Shown here piece by piece: positions 6,115-12,899 of a stretch of 22,834 nt of DNA. The stretch's first letter is position 1; the number at the start of each line of letters is the position of its first letter. The notes below the pieces were generated by a model that saw only the letters and a list, made by a program, of their open reading frames with translations, was not told the origin of the DNA and made no database searches. The stretch comes from Chloroflexota bacterium (GTDB lineage: Bacteria > Chloroflexota > Anaerolineae > Anaerolineales > DRMV01), in NCBI GenBank assembly GCA_013153135.1, contig JAADFA010000013.1, positions 1-22,834 on the forward strand, written 5' to 3'. The translations under genes and the position numbers were made by a program.

Positions 6115-7139
6115 ACGAATACGAAGCCCAATTCGCCCCCTACCGCGAACAGTACCTTCCCCCGCTCGAGGCCTGGATGCAAGAGCAAATGAACCTCTTC
6201 ACCGCGACGCCCGAGCTCCAGGCCATGCTCACTTACCACATGGGTTGGACTGGACCCGGCGCCGGGCCACGCGCTCGCGGCAAGCGCATCCGCCCTTTCC
6301 TCCTGCTGCTGGTCAACCAGGCCGTAGGCGGCCCTTGGGAGCACGCGATCCCTGCAGCCGCCGCGGTTGAATTCGTGCACAACTTTTCCTTATTACACGA
6401 TGACATCCAAGACCACAGCCCAACCCGGCGCGGTCGACCTACCGTGTGGGCCCGTTGGGGCATCGAGCAAGCCATCAACGCGGGCGACGCGCTGTTTGCC
6501 CTCGCGTTTCGCGCCCTGGACGCCCTCCGCGCCCACCACCCCGCGGACGTGGTGCTAGACGTACAGCGCGCGCTCACTGACGCGTGCCTGGCCCTCACCC
6601 AAGGCCAGCATCTAGACCTGGCCTACGAAGCCCGCACCGACCTAACCGAAGCTGACTACTGGCCCATGATCCGGGGCAAAACCGCGGCCCTGCTGCGCGC
6701 GGCCGCATACATGGGCGCGCGTTTGGGCCATCCTGACCCTGAAGCCGCGGCCGTATATGCGCGATTCGGCGAAGCCCTGGGCCTCGCTTTCCAAATTTGG
6801 GACGATTACCTGGGCATTTGGGGCGACCCCGCGATGACGGGCAAATCCGTCGCGAGCGATTTGGTCGCGCGTAAGAACACCCTGCCCGTCTTGTACGGTC
6901 TGGCGCACCCCGAGAGCGCATTCGCGCGACGTTGGCGCGCAGGCGCCATCCGCGAAGACGAAGCCGCAGCCCTGGCCCAGGCCCTGGCCGAAACGGGAGC
7001 GCAGACCTTCACCCAAGCCCAGGCCCAACGCTGGACCGAAGAAGCGCTGCGCGCGCTGTCCCAAGCGCCCGCGCGCGACCCCGACGCCCGGGCCGCGCTC
7101 CAAGCCCTCGCGCATTGGCTCCTCCGCCGCGCATATTGA
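6111..7139 (+). CDS. Polyprenyl diphosphate synthase (short-chain, FPP/GGPP type)
   Basis: Trans-prenyltransferase that extends dimethylallyl or longer allylic diphosphates with isopentenyl diphosphate, the immediate next step after the isomerase. In 342 aa the first aspartate-rich motif is D97-D98-I-Q-D101 in LLHDDIQDHSPTRRGRP, and the second is D231-D232-Y-L-G in FQIWDDYLGIWGD. GKRIRP (58-63) binds the homoallylic diphosphate. The residue five before the first motif is Phe92, an arrangement found in geranylgeranyl diphosphate synthases, so a C15-C20 product is more likely than a long quinone chain. The ATG at 6111 overlaps the fni stop in ATGA, indicating translational coupling. Product length cannot be fixed from sequence alone. 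Confidence 0.92.
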   Translation: MNEYEAQFAPYREQYLPPLEAWMQEQMNLFTATPELQAMLTYHMGWTGPGAGPRARGKRIRPFLLLLVNQAVGGPWEHAIPAAAAVEFVHNFSLLHDDIQDHSPTRRGRPTVWARWGIEQAINAGDALFALAFRALDALRAHHPADVVLDVQRALTDACLALTQGQHLDLAYEARTDLTEADYWPMIRGKTAALLRAAAYMGARLGHPDPEAAAVYARFGEALGLAFQIWDDYLGIWGDPAMTGKSVASDLVARKNTLPVLYGLAHPESAFARRWRAGAIREDEAAALAQALAETGAQTFTQAQAQRWTEEALRALSQAPARDPDARAALQALAHWLLRRAY

Positions 7140-7148
7140 GGGAGCACC

Positions 7149-8276
7149 ATGGGCTCGGACCGCGCGCCCTTGCTCACCCTTCGCGACGCGGTGCTCACCC
7201 GCCCTGGCCGGGGCGAGGTGCTCCGTGTGCCCTATTTGGACGTCCGTGAAGGCGAAGTGCTCGCGCTCATCGGCCCGAACGGCGCGGGCAAGACCACCCT
7301 GGTGCTCGCGCTGGCCGCGCTGCTGCCCCTGGCCCAGGGCGAACTGCGCTACCGTGGCCAACGGGTGGGCCCACGGCGAAGCCTGGCCTATCGGCGCCGC
7401 ATCGCGGTGGTTATGCAAGAGCCCCTGCTCTTACGCGGCTCGGTCTGGGAAAACGTCGCGCTAGGGTTAACCTTGCGCGGGCTGCCGAAAGCCACCATTG
7501 CCGCACGCGTGGAGCAGGCCTTGCAGCAGCTCGGCATCGCGGACCTAGCCCAACGGCCCGCGCGGCGCCTTTCGGGCGGTGAAGCCCGTCGGGTAAGCCT
7601 GGCCCGCGCGCTCGCGGTCGCACCCGATATCCTTTTCCTCGACGAACCCCTGACCGCGCTGGATACCCCCACCCGGCGCCAACTTTTGGAAGACCTGGGC
7701 GCGCTCTTCCGCCGCCGCGCGTGGAGCGCGGTCTACGTCACCCATGACTTTAACGAAGCTCTGGCCCTAGCTGACCGCATCGCGGTGGTCATGGATGGCC
7801 AGGTACGGCAAGTCGGGCCGCCCGAGGAGGTCTTCCGCGCACCCCTGGACGTGGATGTCGCGCGCTTCGTCGGCGTCGAGACCGTACTCGCGGGGCGGGT
7901 TATCCATGAAGAAGACGGCTTCGTGCGCGTGGACGTTGGCCCGTGGACGGTTGAAGCAGTAGCGCAGGCCAGGGTGGGCCAAGAAGTCTACGTGTGCCTA
8001 CGGCCTGAGCACATTACCCTGTGGCCGCCAGATACGCCCATCCCCCGCTCGAGCGCGCGTAACCGCGTTGTGGGCCGGGTGCGCCGAGTTATTCCCCTGG
8101 GGCCTGTGGTCAAAGTGGTGGTCGATAGTCACGGCCTCGCCCTTATCGCACAAATCACCCGCACGTCTGCCCAGACCCTGGGGCTTCACGAAGGGCAAGA
8201 AGTGGCGCTCACCTTCAAAGCCAGCGCCGCGCACATCATCCCGCGCGAAGCCCGACCCATCCACCCTCAACCCTAA
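7149..8276 (+). CDS. ABC transporter ATP-binding protein with TOBE domain (oxyanion/metal type)
   Basis: A 375-aa ATPase of the importer class. The nucleotide-binding domain (about 8-240) has Walker A GPNGAGKTT (42-50), Q-loop Q90, signature LSGGE (141-145), Walker B ILFLDEP (161-167) and H-loop H199. Residues about 245-365 form C-terminal regulatory beta domains with a TOBE segment (roughly 290-365). This layout is shared by molybdate/tungstate, sulfate, phosphonate and sugar importers (ModC, TupC/WtpC, CysA, MalK); the short linker and VTHDFNEALALADRIAVV favour the molybdate/tungstate branch. No permease or binding protein is adjacent: it sits 9 nt after a prenyl synthase and 18 nt before a dehydrogenase. 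The ATG follows GGAG by 4 nt. Substrate is unassigned. Confidence 0.85.
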   Translation: MGSDRAPLLTLRDAVLTRPGRGEVLRVPYLDVREGEVLALIGPNGAGKTTLVLALAALLPLAQGELRYRGQRVGPRRSLAYRRRIAVVMQEPLLLRGSVWENVALGLTLRGLPKATIAARVEQALQQLGIADLAQRPARRLSGGEARRVSLARALAVAPDILFLDEPLTALDTPTRRQLLEDLGALFRRRAWSAVYVTHDFNEALALADRIAVVMDGQVRQVGPPEEVFRAPLDVDVARFVGVETVLAGRVIHEEDGFVRVDVGPWTVEAVAQARVGQEVYVCLRPEHITLWPPDTPIPRSSARNRVVGRVRRVIPLGPVVKVVVDSHGLALIAQITRTSAQTLGLHEGQEVALTFKASAAHIIPREARPIHPQP

Positions 8277-8294
8277 TGCTCGTGGAGGCGAACC

Positions 8295-9068
8295 ATGACC
8301 CATCGCCGAACCGTCTTAATCACCGGCGCGGCCGGCGGCATCGGTCGCGCGATCGTGGCCGAGTTTCAACGCCAAGGCTGGCAGGTCATCGGTTGGGACC
8401 GAGTCCCTTACCCTGAGTCCTACCCCAAGCCCGGTTGGTTCCAGCAGGTGGACGTGGCCGACCCCGCGGCCGTGGACGCCGCGCTACAACGCGTACGTGC
8501 GCACGTGGACCGCTTGCACGCGTTGGTGAACAACGCGGCCATCCAAATCGCCAAACCCCTGCTCGAAACCACCCTCCAAGATTGGGATACCGTCCAGGCC
8601 GTCAACGTGCGCGCCGCGTTCTGGCTTAGCCGTCAGGCATATCCTCTGCTCGCGCGCGCGGCTCAGGAAGGCGAGAACGCGGCCATTGTGCACGTGGCTT
8701 CGGTCCACGCGGTCGCCACATCCGCCAATATTGCAGCCTATGCCGCGAGCAAAGGCGCGCTCCTGGCCCTGACGCGCGCAATGGCCATTGAATGGGCACC
8801 CGCGGGCATCCGGGTCAACGCGGTGCTGCCAGGCGCGGTGGATACGCCCATGCTGCGCGCGGGCCTGGCCCGTGGGCATTTGGCCGCGCACGACGTCGAC
8901 GCGCAGCTCGCAGAACTCGCCCAACGCACGGTTATCGGCCGTGTGGCCCAACCGCACGAAATCGCGCGTATCATTTACGTCCTCGCGGATGACCATTGGA
9001 GTTCCTTCGTCACCGGCGCTGGCTGGCTCGTGGACGGCGGCGCGACCGCTCGACTCAGCACCGAGTAA
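8295..9068 (+). CDS. Short-chain dehydrogenase/reductase
   Basis: A classical SDR oxidoreductase of 257 aa. The Rossmann glycine motif is TGAAGGIG (10-17), NNAA lies at 79-82, and the catalytic triad is S136, Y149 and K153 (YAASK). D35 at the end of strand beta-2 suggests NAD(H) over NADP(H). The C-terminus holds PGAVDTPM and the usual GAGWLVDGGAT ending. The ATG follows GGAGG (8284-8288) by 6 nt. As the last gene of the fni operon it may act on an isoprenoid alcohol or a ring ketone, but the substrate cannot be read from sequence. Confidence 0.9.
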   Translation: MTHRRTVLITGAAGGIGRAIVAEFQRQGWQVIGWDRVPYPESYPKPGWFQQVDVADPAAVDAALQRVRAHVDRLHALVNNAAIQIAKPLLETTLQDWDTVQAVNVRAAFWLSRQAYPLLARAAQEGENAAIVHVASVHAVATSANIAAYAASKGALLALTRAMAIEWAPAGIRVNAVLPGAVDTPMLRAGLARGHLAAHDVDAQLAELAQRTVIGRVAQPHEIARIIYVLADDHWSSFVTGAGWLVDGGATARLSTE

Positions 9069-9075
9069 TATTGTT

Positions 9076-9084
9076 TGGTACAAT
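9076..9084 (+). promoter_or_regulatory. Extended -10 promoter upstream of the beta-propeller lipoprotein
   Basis: TGGTACAAT combines TGn with TACAAT. No good -35 is seen upstream within the 3' end of the SDR gene. Predicted start near 9091, about 38 nt before the ATG at 9129. Same TGGTA-n-n-AT form as the elements at 5006 and 14311. Confidence 0.5.
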
Positions 9085-9128
9085 TCGGTGGGGTGTGGGG
9101 ACAATTTATAACGGGGGACAAGGGCTCA

Positions 9129-10535
9129 ATGGTTAATGCAGTAACTCGTGCGCGGCCACCACGCGCGGGGCGCGGACCTCTTCTGTGGATTCAAGCCTTG
9201 GGGCTATGGGCAACCCTTCTGCTATTAAGCGCGTGCCAAGCCGGCCAGGACCCCCAAGGCGCGAGGTTCTTACACGCGGAACCCCAACCCAATGCCCACG
9301 TATGGAGTTCGCAAGTTCCTGTGCGACTACACTTCTCCCAACCCGTTGATCGGGACACGTTGCTTCAGGCTGTAGACTGGTCCCCACGCGTGCCCGGCTC
9401 GTGGCGTGCGGAAGATGACGAAGGACGAATATGGCGATTTTGCCCTGATTTGCCCGCCTGGCCTCGGGGCACGCGCGTCCAATGGACCGTGAAACCGCCC
9501 CTCACCGAACGCCCTTATTCTTGGAGCTTTACCATCTCGCCCACCATGGTGCTTTATTTATGGCCCCCGGCTGGGCAAATCAGCGAGATCTACGGCCAAG
9601 CCCCACCCCAAGACCAAACCCTTTGGGACCATCAACGTCTGGTCGCGTCTGAGTTGGGCATTTTAGACTTCGACGTCCATCCCGATGGACGCTTCCTTTA
9701 TTTCAGCGAAGCCAATCGACAAGGGGGGAGCAACCTTATTCGTTTTGACCTCGCGACCGGTGAACGAACCGTGTTGCTCGCGTGCGGCAGCGCGCTGTGC
9801 GACCGGCCACGGGTGGGCATGAGCGATGATGGCCTCTATCTGGCTTTTGAATACATGCCCCTCGCAGGGCAATGGTCGGTGGTGGTGCTCAATTTGGCCA
9901 CGTTGCGCACCCACGACATCAGCCCGCCCAAACACACAGCATACAACCCCATATGGAGCCCGCATGGCGTGCTTGCGTTTTATGATGAAACTGATCAAAC
10001 CTATCGATTTTGGCATCCCAAGCGAGGGTTGTGGGCCAACGTGGCTAGCGACCGCGGGGACGATGGCACATGGCTGCGGGATGGCTCGTTCCTATTCACC
10101 CGATATCAGCCCGTACCGCCCGGGAAAGCCTACCGCGACGACGTGCTCGCGGTGCAAATGGTGCGTTTCGATCCGCGCACAGGCGTGGAAGAATCTTGGT
10201 CGGATGAGCCCCTATGGGAAGACCTAGCGCCTCAGGCCGACCCAACCGGCCGCTTTCTCGCGTTCATCCGTCGCGGGCTCGAGCCCGAAACCTGGACGCC
10301 GGGGCGGCAAATCTGGCTGCGCGACCTCATCCGAAGCACCCAGGCTGCCATCACCCAAGACGAAACCTACACCCACACCGACCTCGCGTGGTCGCCCGAC
10401 GGCCGCTACTTAGCCTACGTCCGCAGCTCCACCTTGAGCGAAAACGAACGTCCTGAGCTCTGGCTTTACGACGTACAAACCCGCAGCCACACCTTCTTGC
10501 ACGCGGGCGCGCACCATGTACGCTGGCTTCCTTAG
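9129..10535 (+). CDS. Beta-propeller lipoprotein with N-terminal Ig-like (SbsA) domain
   Basis: A 468-aa exported protein. The signal peptide has a basic N-region, a hydrophobic core and the lipobox L-S-A-C with C36 as the lipidated residue. Residues about 45-138 resemble the bacterial Ig-like Big_5/SbsA domain (VRLHFSQPVDRDTL, ending YSWSFTI). The rest is a TolB/PD40-type propeller; repeat cores are visible at VHPDGRFLYFSEA (183-195), MSDDGLYLAFEY (231-242), WSPHGVLAFYD (277-287), ADPTGRFLAFIR (370-381) and WSPDGRYLAYVR (421-432). It probably binds a partner outside the membrane; no enzyme motif is seen. The start at 9129 is chosen over an upstream TTG at 9075 because it gives a normal signal peptide and has AAGGGCT upstream. 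Its stop overlaps the convergent glycosyltransferase stop by 4 bases. Confidence 0.85.
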   Translation: MVNAVTRARPPRAGRGPLLWIQALGLWATLLLLSACQAGQDPQGARFLHAEPQPNAHVWSSQVPVRLHFSQPVDRDTLLQAVDWSPRVPGSWRAEDDEGRIWRFCPDLPAWPRGTRVQWTVKPPLTERPYSWSFTISPTMVLYLWPPAGQISEIYGQAPPQDQTLWDHQRLVASELGILDFDVHPDGRFLYFSEANRQGGSNLIRFDLATGERTVLLACGSALCDRPRVGMSDDGLYLAFEYMPLAGQWSVVVLNLATLRTHDISPPKHTAYNPIWSPHGVLAFYDETDQTYRFWHPKRGLWANVASDRGDDGTWLRDGSFLFTRYQPVPPGKAYRDDVLAVQMVRFDPRTGVEESWSDEPLWEDLAPQADPTGRFLAFIRRGLEPETWTPGRQIWLRDLIRSTQAAITQDETYTHTDLAWSPDGRYLAYVRSSTLSENERPELWLYDVQTRSHTFLHAGAHHVRWLP

Positions 10536-12013
10536 GGGGAAGGCGTCGCGGGCAGGCAGGCGCGTAAGTCGTAGACCCAAACGTCCTCCCGTTGCACCAC
10601 GAGCGGGCAGTGCGCGTCCAGCCACGCGCGCAAGGGGCTGCTATCCCAGCCGCGGAAGTCGGTTACCACAAAGTAATCAAAGCCCTGCGCTCGGGTCGCG
10701 AGCATGGTCTCAATATCCTCACGCGGCTTGCCCCGCATCTCTGCCAGCTGCAAATCGCCCTCTGTGGGCCAGGGCGCAACCCAACGCCCGCCATAATAAG
10801 CCAAGGGAAAGCCGTAATCCTGCACCCGACCGATCAGACGCCCCTCAGGCAACGCCTGACCAATAGCTTCCCACCGCGCGGCTTCCGTTCGATGATCGTC
10901 GTCCTTGAAATGGTCGTAGGCCTCGCCCAAGCCATAAAGGTAGGCAAGCACAGCCAAGGCCGCGAGGTAAAGGTGTGCGCTCCGGGTAGCCGGGAGTGCC
11001 CGAGCCATCGCGCGCGCAGCCAAGGGGAGGTGCAAGCCGACCCATGGCAAAAGGGGAAGGCTGTAGTAGTTGTGCGTGCTAATTTGGTAGGGCACGAAAA
11101 AGCCCAAAACCACGTAGCCGGCTAGGTACGCGGCTGACAGCCAGCGCCACGCCCGGGGAGCCAAAGGCCACGCGGCCAGCGCGAGCAAAAGCCATGGTCC
11201 TCCAACCACTTTTGTCACCATGCGCGCCCAACCCACATAAAACCCCTTATGCCCCCACAGGCCCAAAAGGTCCACCGTCCAATGGCGCAGATAAGAGCTC
11301 GCGACCGCGTGCCGCACACCCCAATAAAATGCGAGGCTTGGGCCAAGGGCCGCGGCCATCAGCACCCATGCATGAGGCGAACGCCACGCCCGGCGGCCGT
11401 ACGTTTGCCCCAACGCCACCACGACCATGGGCAGGACGAGGAACAACCCGAAGGCCTTGAGGAAACCTGGGAGCGCGACCGCGAACCCCGCGAGCACGGT
11501 TCGGCGAGCGTTCGGCCGGGCCTGCCAATAGACTAGAGCCCCCAAAGCAGCGACGAGTGCGGCCGTCATCCCTGGGTCGGGCATAACGGCACGCGACGCG
11601 CGCGCCGCGAAGGGCCAACCCATGAGGTACATCGGCCCTAGCAGCGCGAACCACGGCCCAACCGCGGGCCGCAAAAGCAGGTAAACCACCACGGCAGCCC
11701 CGGCCCAAAACAACGAGGACCACATCCGCCCCAGCCATGGCTCCTCACGCCCCAGGATTCGGTAGCCCAACACCATAAGGCTTTCTAAGACGGGCGGCTC
11801 ATAGGGCTCACGCGCAAGCAAGGTTTCGGCGGCTTCTCGTGCCGAAGCCGGCACCTCGCCACCCCAGCGCGCGTAAAGTAAACGAGCTGTCAAAAGCCCC
11901 CGGGTCTGCCGCGTGGGGTGAAAGTCCAACGGCGGGTCAGCCCCATCCGACCAGCGGACCCATAACCCCGTCACGAGCACAGCCAACAGTGCCCACCAGG
12001 CCGTATGCCGCAT
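10532..12013 (-). CDS. PMT/ArnT-type glycosyltransferase, membrane (GT-C fold)
   Basis: A 493-aa polytopic protein of the dolichyl-phosphate-mannose--protein mannosyltransferase (GT39/GT83, PMT_2) superfamily, which transfers sugars from a polyprenyl-phosphate sugar on the outer face of the membrane. After a first membrane span comes the expected acidic loop, PLDFHPTRQTRGLLTA, with D30 as the likely catalytic residue and the HPTRQ string seen in this superfamily. About ten further hydrophobic segments follow to about residue 370. Residues about 375-490 form a soluble C-terminal domain (RVQDYGFPLAYYGGR, FDYFVVTDFRGWD). The ATG at 12013 follows AAAGGGGA by 6 nt; a TTG start 19 codons earlier lacks an RBS. 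Last gene of the minus-strand operon. Acceptor and donor are unknown. Confidence 0.85.
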   Translation of the reverse strand: MRHTAWWALLAVLVTGLWVRWSDGADPPLDFHPTRQTRGLLTARLLYARWGGEVPASAREAAETLLAREPYEPPVLESLMVLGYRILGREEPWLGRMWSSLFWAGAAVVVYLLLRPAVGPWFALLGPMYLMGWPFAARASRAVMPDPGMTAALVAALGALVYWQARPNARRTVLAGFAVALPGFLKAFGLFLVLPMVVVALGQTYGRRAWRSPHAWVLMAAALGPSLAFYWGVRHAVASSYLRHWTVDLLGLWGHKGFYVGWARMVTKVVGGPWLLLALAAWPLAPRAWRWLSAAYLAGYVVLGFFVPYQISTHNYYSLPLLPWVGLHLPLAARAMARALPATRSAHLYLAALAVLAYLYGLGEAYDHFKDDDHRTEAARWEAIGQALPEGRLIGRVQDYGFPLAYYGGRWVAPWPTEGDLQLAEMRGKPREDIETMLATRAQGFDYFVVTDFRGWDSSPLRAWLDAHCPLVVQREDVWVYDLRACLPATPSP

Positions 12014-12043
12014 ACCGTCCCCTTTCCAAGGGCCTGGACGTCC

Positions 12044-12085
12044 TAACCCGGCATAATGCACAGGAAGCAATTCCGTCGCGGGTTA
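12044..12085 (-). repeat. Intercistronic inverted repeat with nested hairpin
   Basis: TAACCCG (12044-12050) is complementary to CGGGTTA (12079-12085). Inside are GGAA-GCAA-TTCC (12063-12074) and a small GCATAATGC palindrome (12051-12059). In the minus-strand mRNA this could fold as an outer stem enclosing two small hairpins, spanning the stop codon of the ABM gene and the gap before the glycosyltransferase. No T-tract follows, so it is not a standard terminator. Confidence 0.4.
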
Positions 12086-12400
12086 CGACAATGCCGACAA
12101 CTCTGCAAACACTTCATAGTGCGCCACGCGTTCAGGGAAGTCCAAAAGAAACTGGCGGTCTTCGGGATAGTATTTCGCTTTCTCGTAATCCTCCCCCGCG
12201 AAGGCTCGGATCGCGTCCCAATCACGCCAAAACGTAATCAACACGAAGTGGGCCTCATTGCCCACCCGACGCCGCAAAAAGATGAGGCGCAAGAAACCGG
12301 GCGTACTTTGGTAATCCGGAATGGCTCGGGCTTTGAGGAACGCGGTGTAAGCCTCATAATCTTGCACTCGGGTACGGCCGCGCCAAATACGCACAATCAT
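12083..12400 (-). CDS. ABM-fold (antibiotic biosynthesis monooxygenase-like) protein
   Basis: A 105-aa single-domain protein with the dimeric alpha/beta-barrel pattern: beta-1 MIVRIWRGRT, helix DYEAYTAFLKARAIPDY, then GFLRLIFLRRR, HFVLITFWRDWDAIRAFAGED and a C-terminal FPERVAHYEVF strand. The FLRRRVGNEAHFVLITFWRDWDAIRAF segment is typical of ABM/heme-degrading monooxygenase-like proteins, but the heme or substrate residues of characterised members cannot be identified with confidence. The ATG follows GGAGG (12406-12410) by 5 nt. It lies between a YbjN-like gene and a glycosyltransferase on the same strand. Confidence 0.75.
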   Translation of the reverse strand: MIVRIWRGRTRVQDYEAYTAFLKARAIPDYQSTPGFLRLIFLRRRVGNEAHFVLITFWRDWDAIRAFAGEDYEKAKYYPEDRQFLLDFPERVAHYEVFAELSALS

Positions 12401-12419
12401 AACGGCCTCCGAGAGAGTT

Positions 12420-12455
12420 GGAGCTGCCGGGCCCCGTCCACGCCGCGGCAGCTCC
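12420..12455 (-). repeat. Intercistronic hairpin upstream of the ABM gene
   Basis: GGAGCTGCCG (12420-12429) and CGGCAGCTCC (12446-12455) form a perfect 10-bp stem with a 16-nt loop, in the gap between the YbjN-like and ABM genes and just upstream of the ABM ribosome binding site. It lacks a T-tract, so it is more likely an mRNA processing or stability element than a strong terminator. Confidence 0.5.
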
Positions 12456-12465
12456 GGGTGATGGC

Positions 12466-12852
12466 TTATTCAAAGAACCTGGGCGCGTCCCGCTGCTGCA
12501 CAAGGTGCTCACGTGTATCCTCATCCCACAGATCCATAAATTGAGCAAAGCTCTCGCGGTCATAGGGGCCAGGCCAATAGGCCTCCATGACCAAATCGTT
12601 GTCCTTGTCCGCGTAGAACCGGGCGACCGTGGCTCCCCGATTGAGCGCGTTGATCAGCGCGAGGTACGCTTCGGGATGCTGCTTGGCGTACGCGCTGCCA
12701 CCCAAAAACGTGGTGAAGAGCACGCCGCCCCGGAATTCCCGCACGAGCAAATTCCAGCGTGTGGGATGGTACGCGCGTACGTACTGCTCATCGGGCTGAA
12801 CCTCATAGCCCAAGAAACGTAAATGCTCGAGAAAAGGATCAAGTTTAGACAT
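12466..12852 (-). CDS. YbjN-like domain protein, function unknown
   Basis: A 128-aa soluble protein. It starts with a helix FLEHLRFLGYEV, followed by strands WNLLVREFRGGVLFTTFLGG, then AYLALINALNRGATVARFYADKDNDLVMEAYWPG. This alternation of a buried hydrophobic strand pair, a helix with LINALN and a strand with VARFY resembles YbjN/type III secretion chaperone-fold proteins. The assignment is by pattern only. No catalytic residue is evident and no signal peptide is present. The ATG follows AAGGAGG by 7 nt, a strong site. It is 47 nt downstream of the aminotransferase gene and 65 nt upstream of the ABM gene, so probably co-transcribed. Confidence 0.7.
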   Translation of the reverse strand: MSKLDPFLEHLRFLGYEVQPDEQYVRAYHPTRWNLLVREFRGGVLFTTFLGGSAYAKQHPEAYLALINALNRGATVARFYADKDNDLVMEAYWPGPYDRESFAQFMDLWDEDTREHLVQQRDAPRFFE

Positions 12853-12867
12853 GATATCCCTCCTTAC

Positions 12868-12894
12868 GGCGCGCGGGACGGGTCGACACGCGCC
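12868..12894 (-). repeat. Short hairpin between aminotransferase and YbjN-like genes
   Basis: GGCGCG (12868-12873) pairs with CGCGCC (12889-12894), directly next to the AAGGAGG of the YbjN-like gene. Weak evidence; no T-tract. Confidence 0.25.
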
Positions 12895-12899
12895 CGAAC

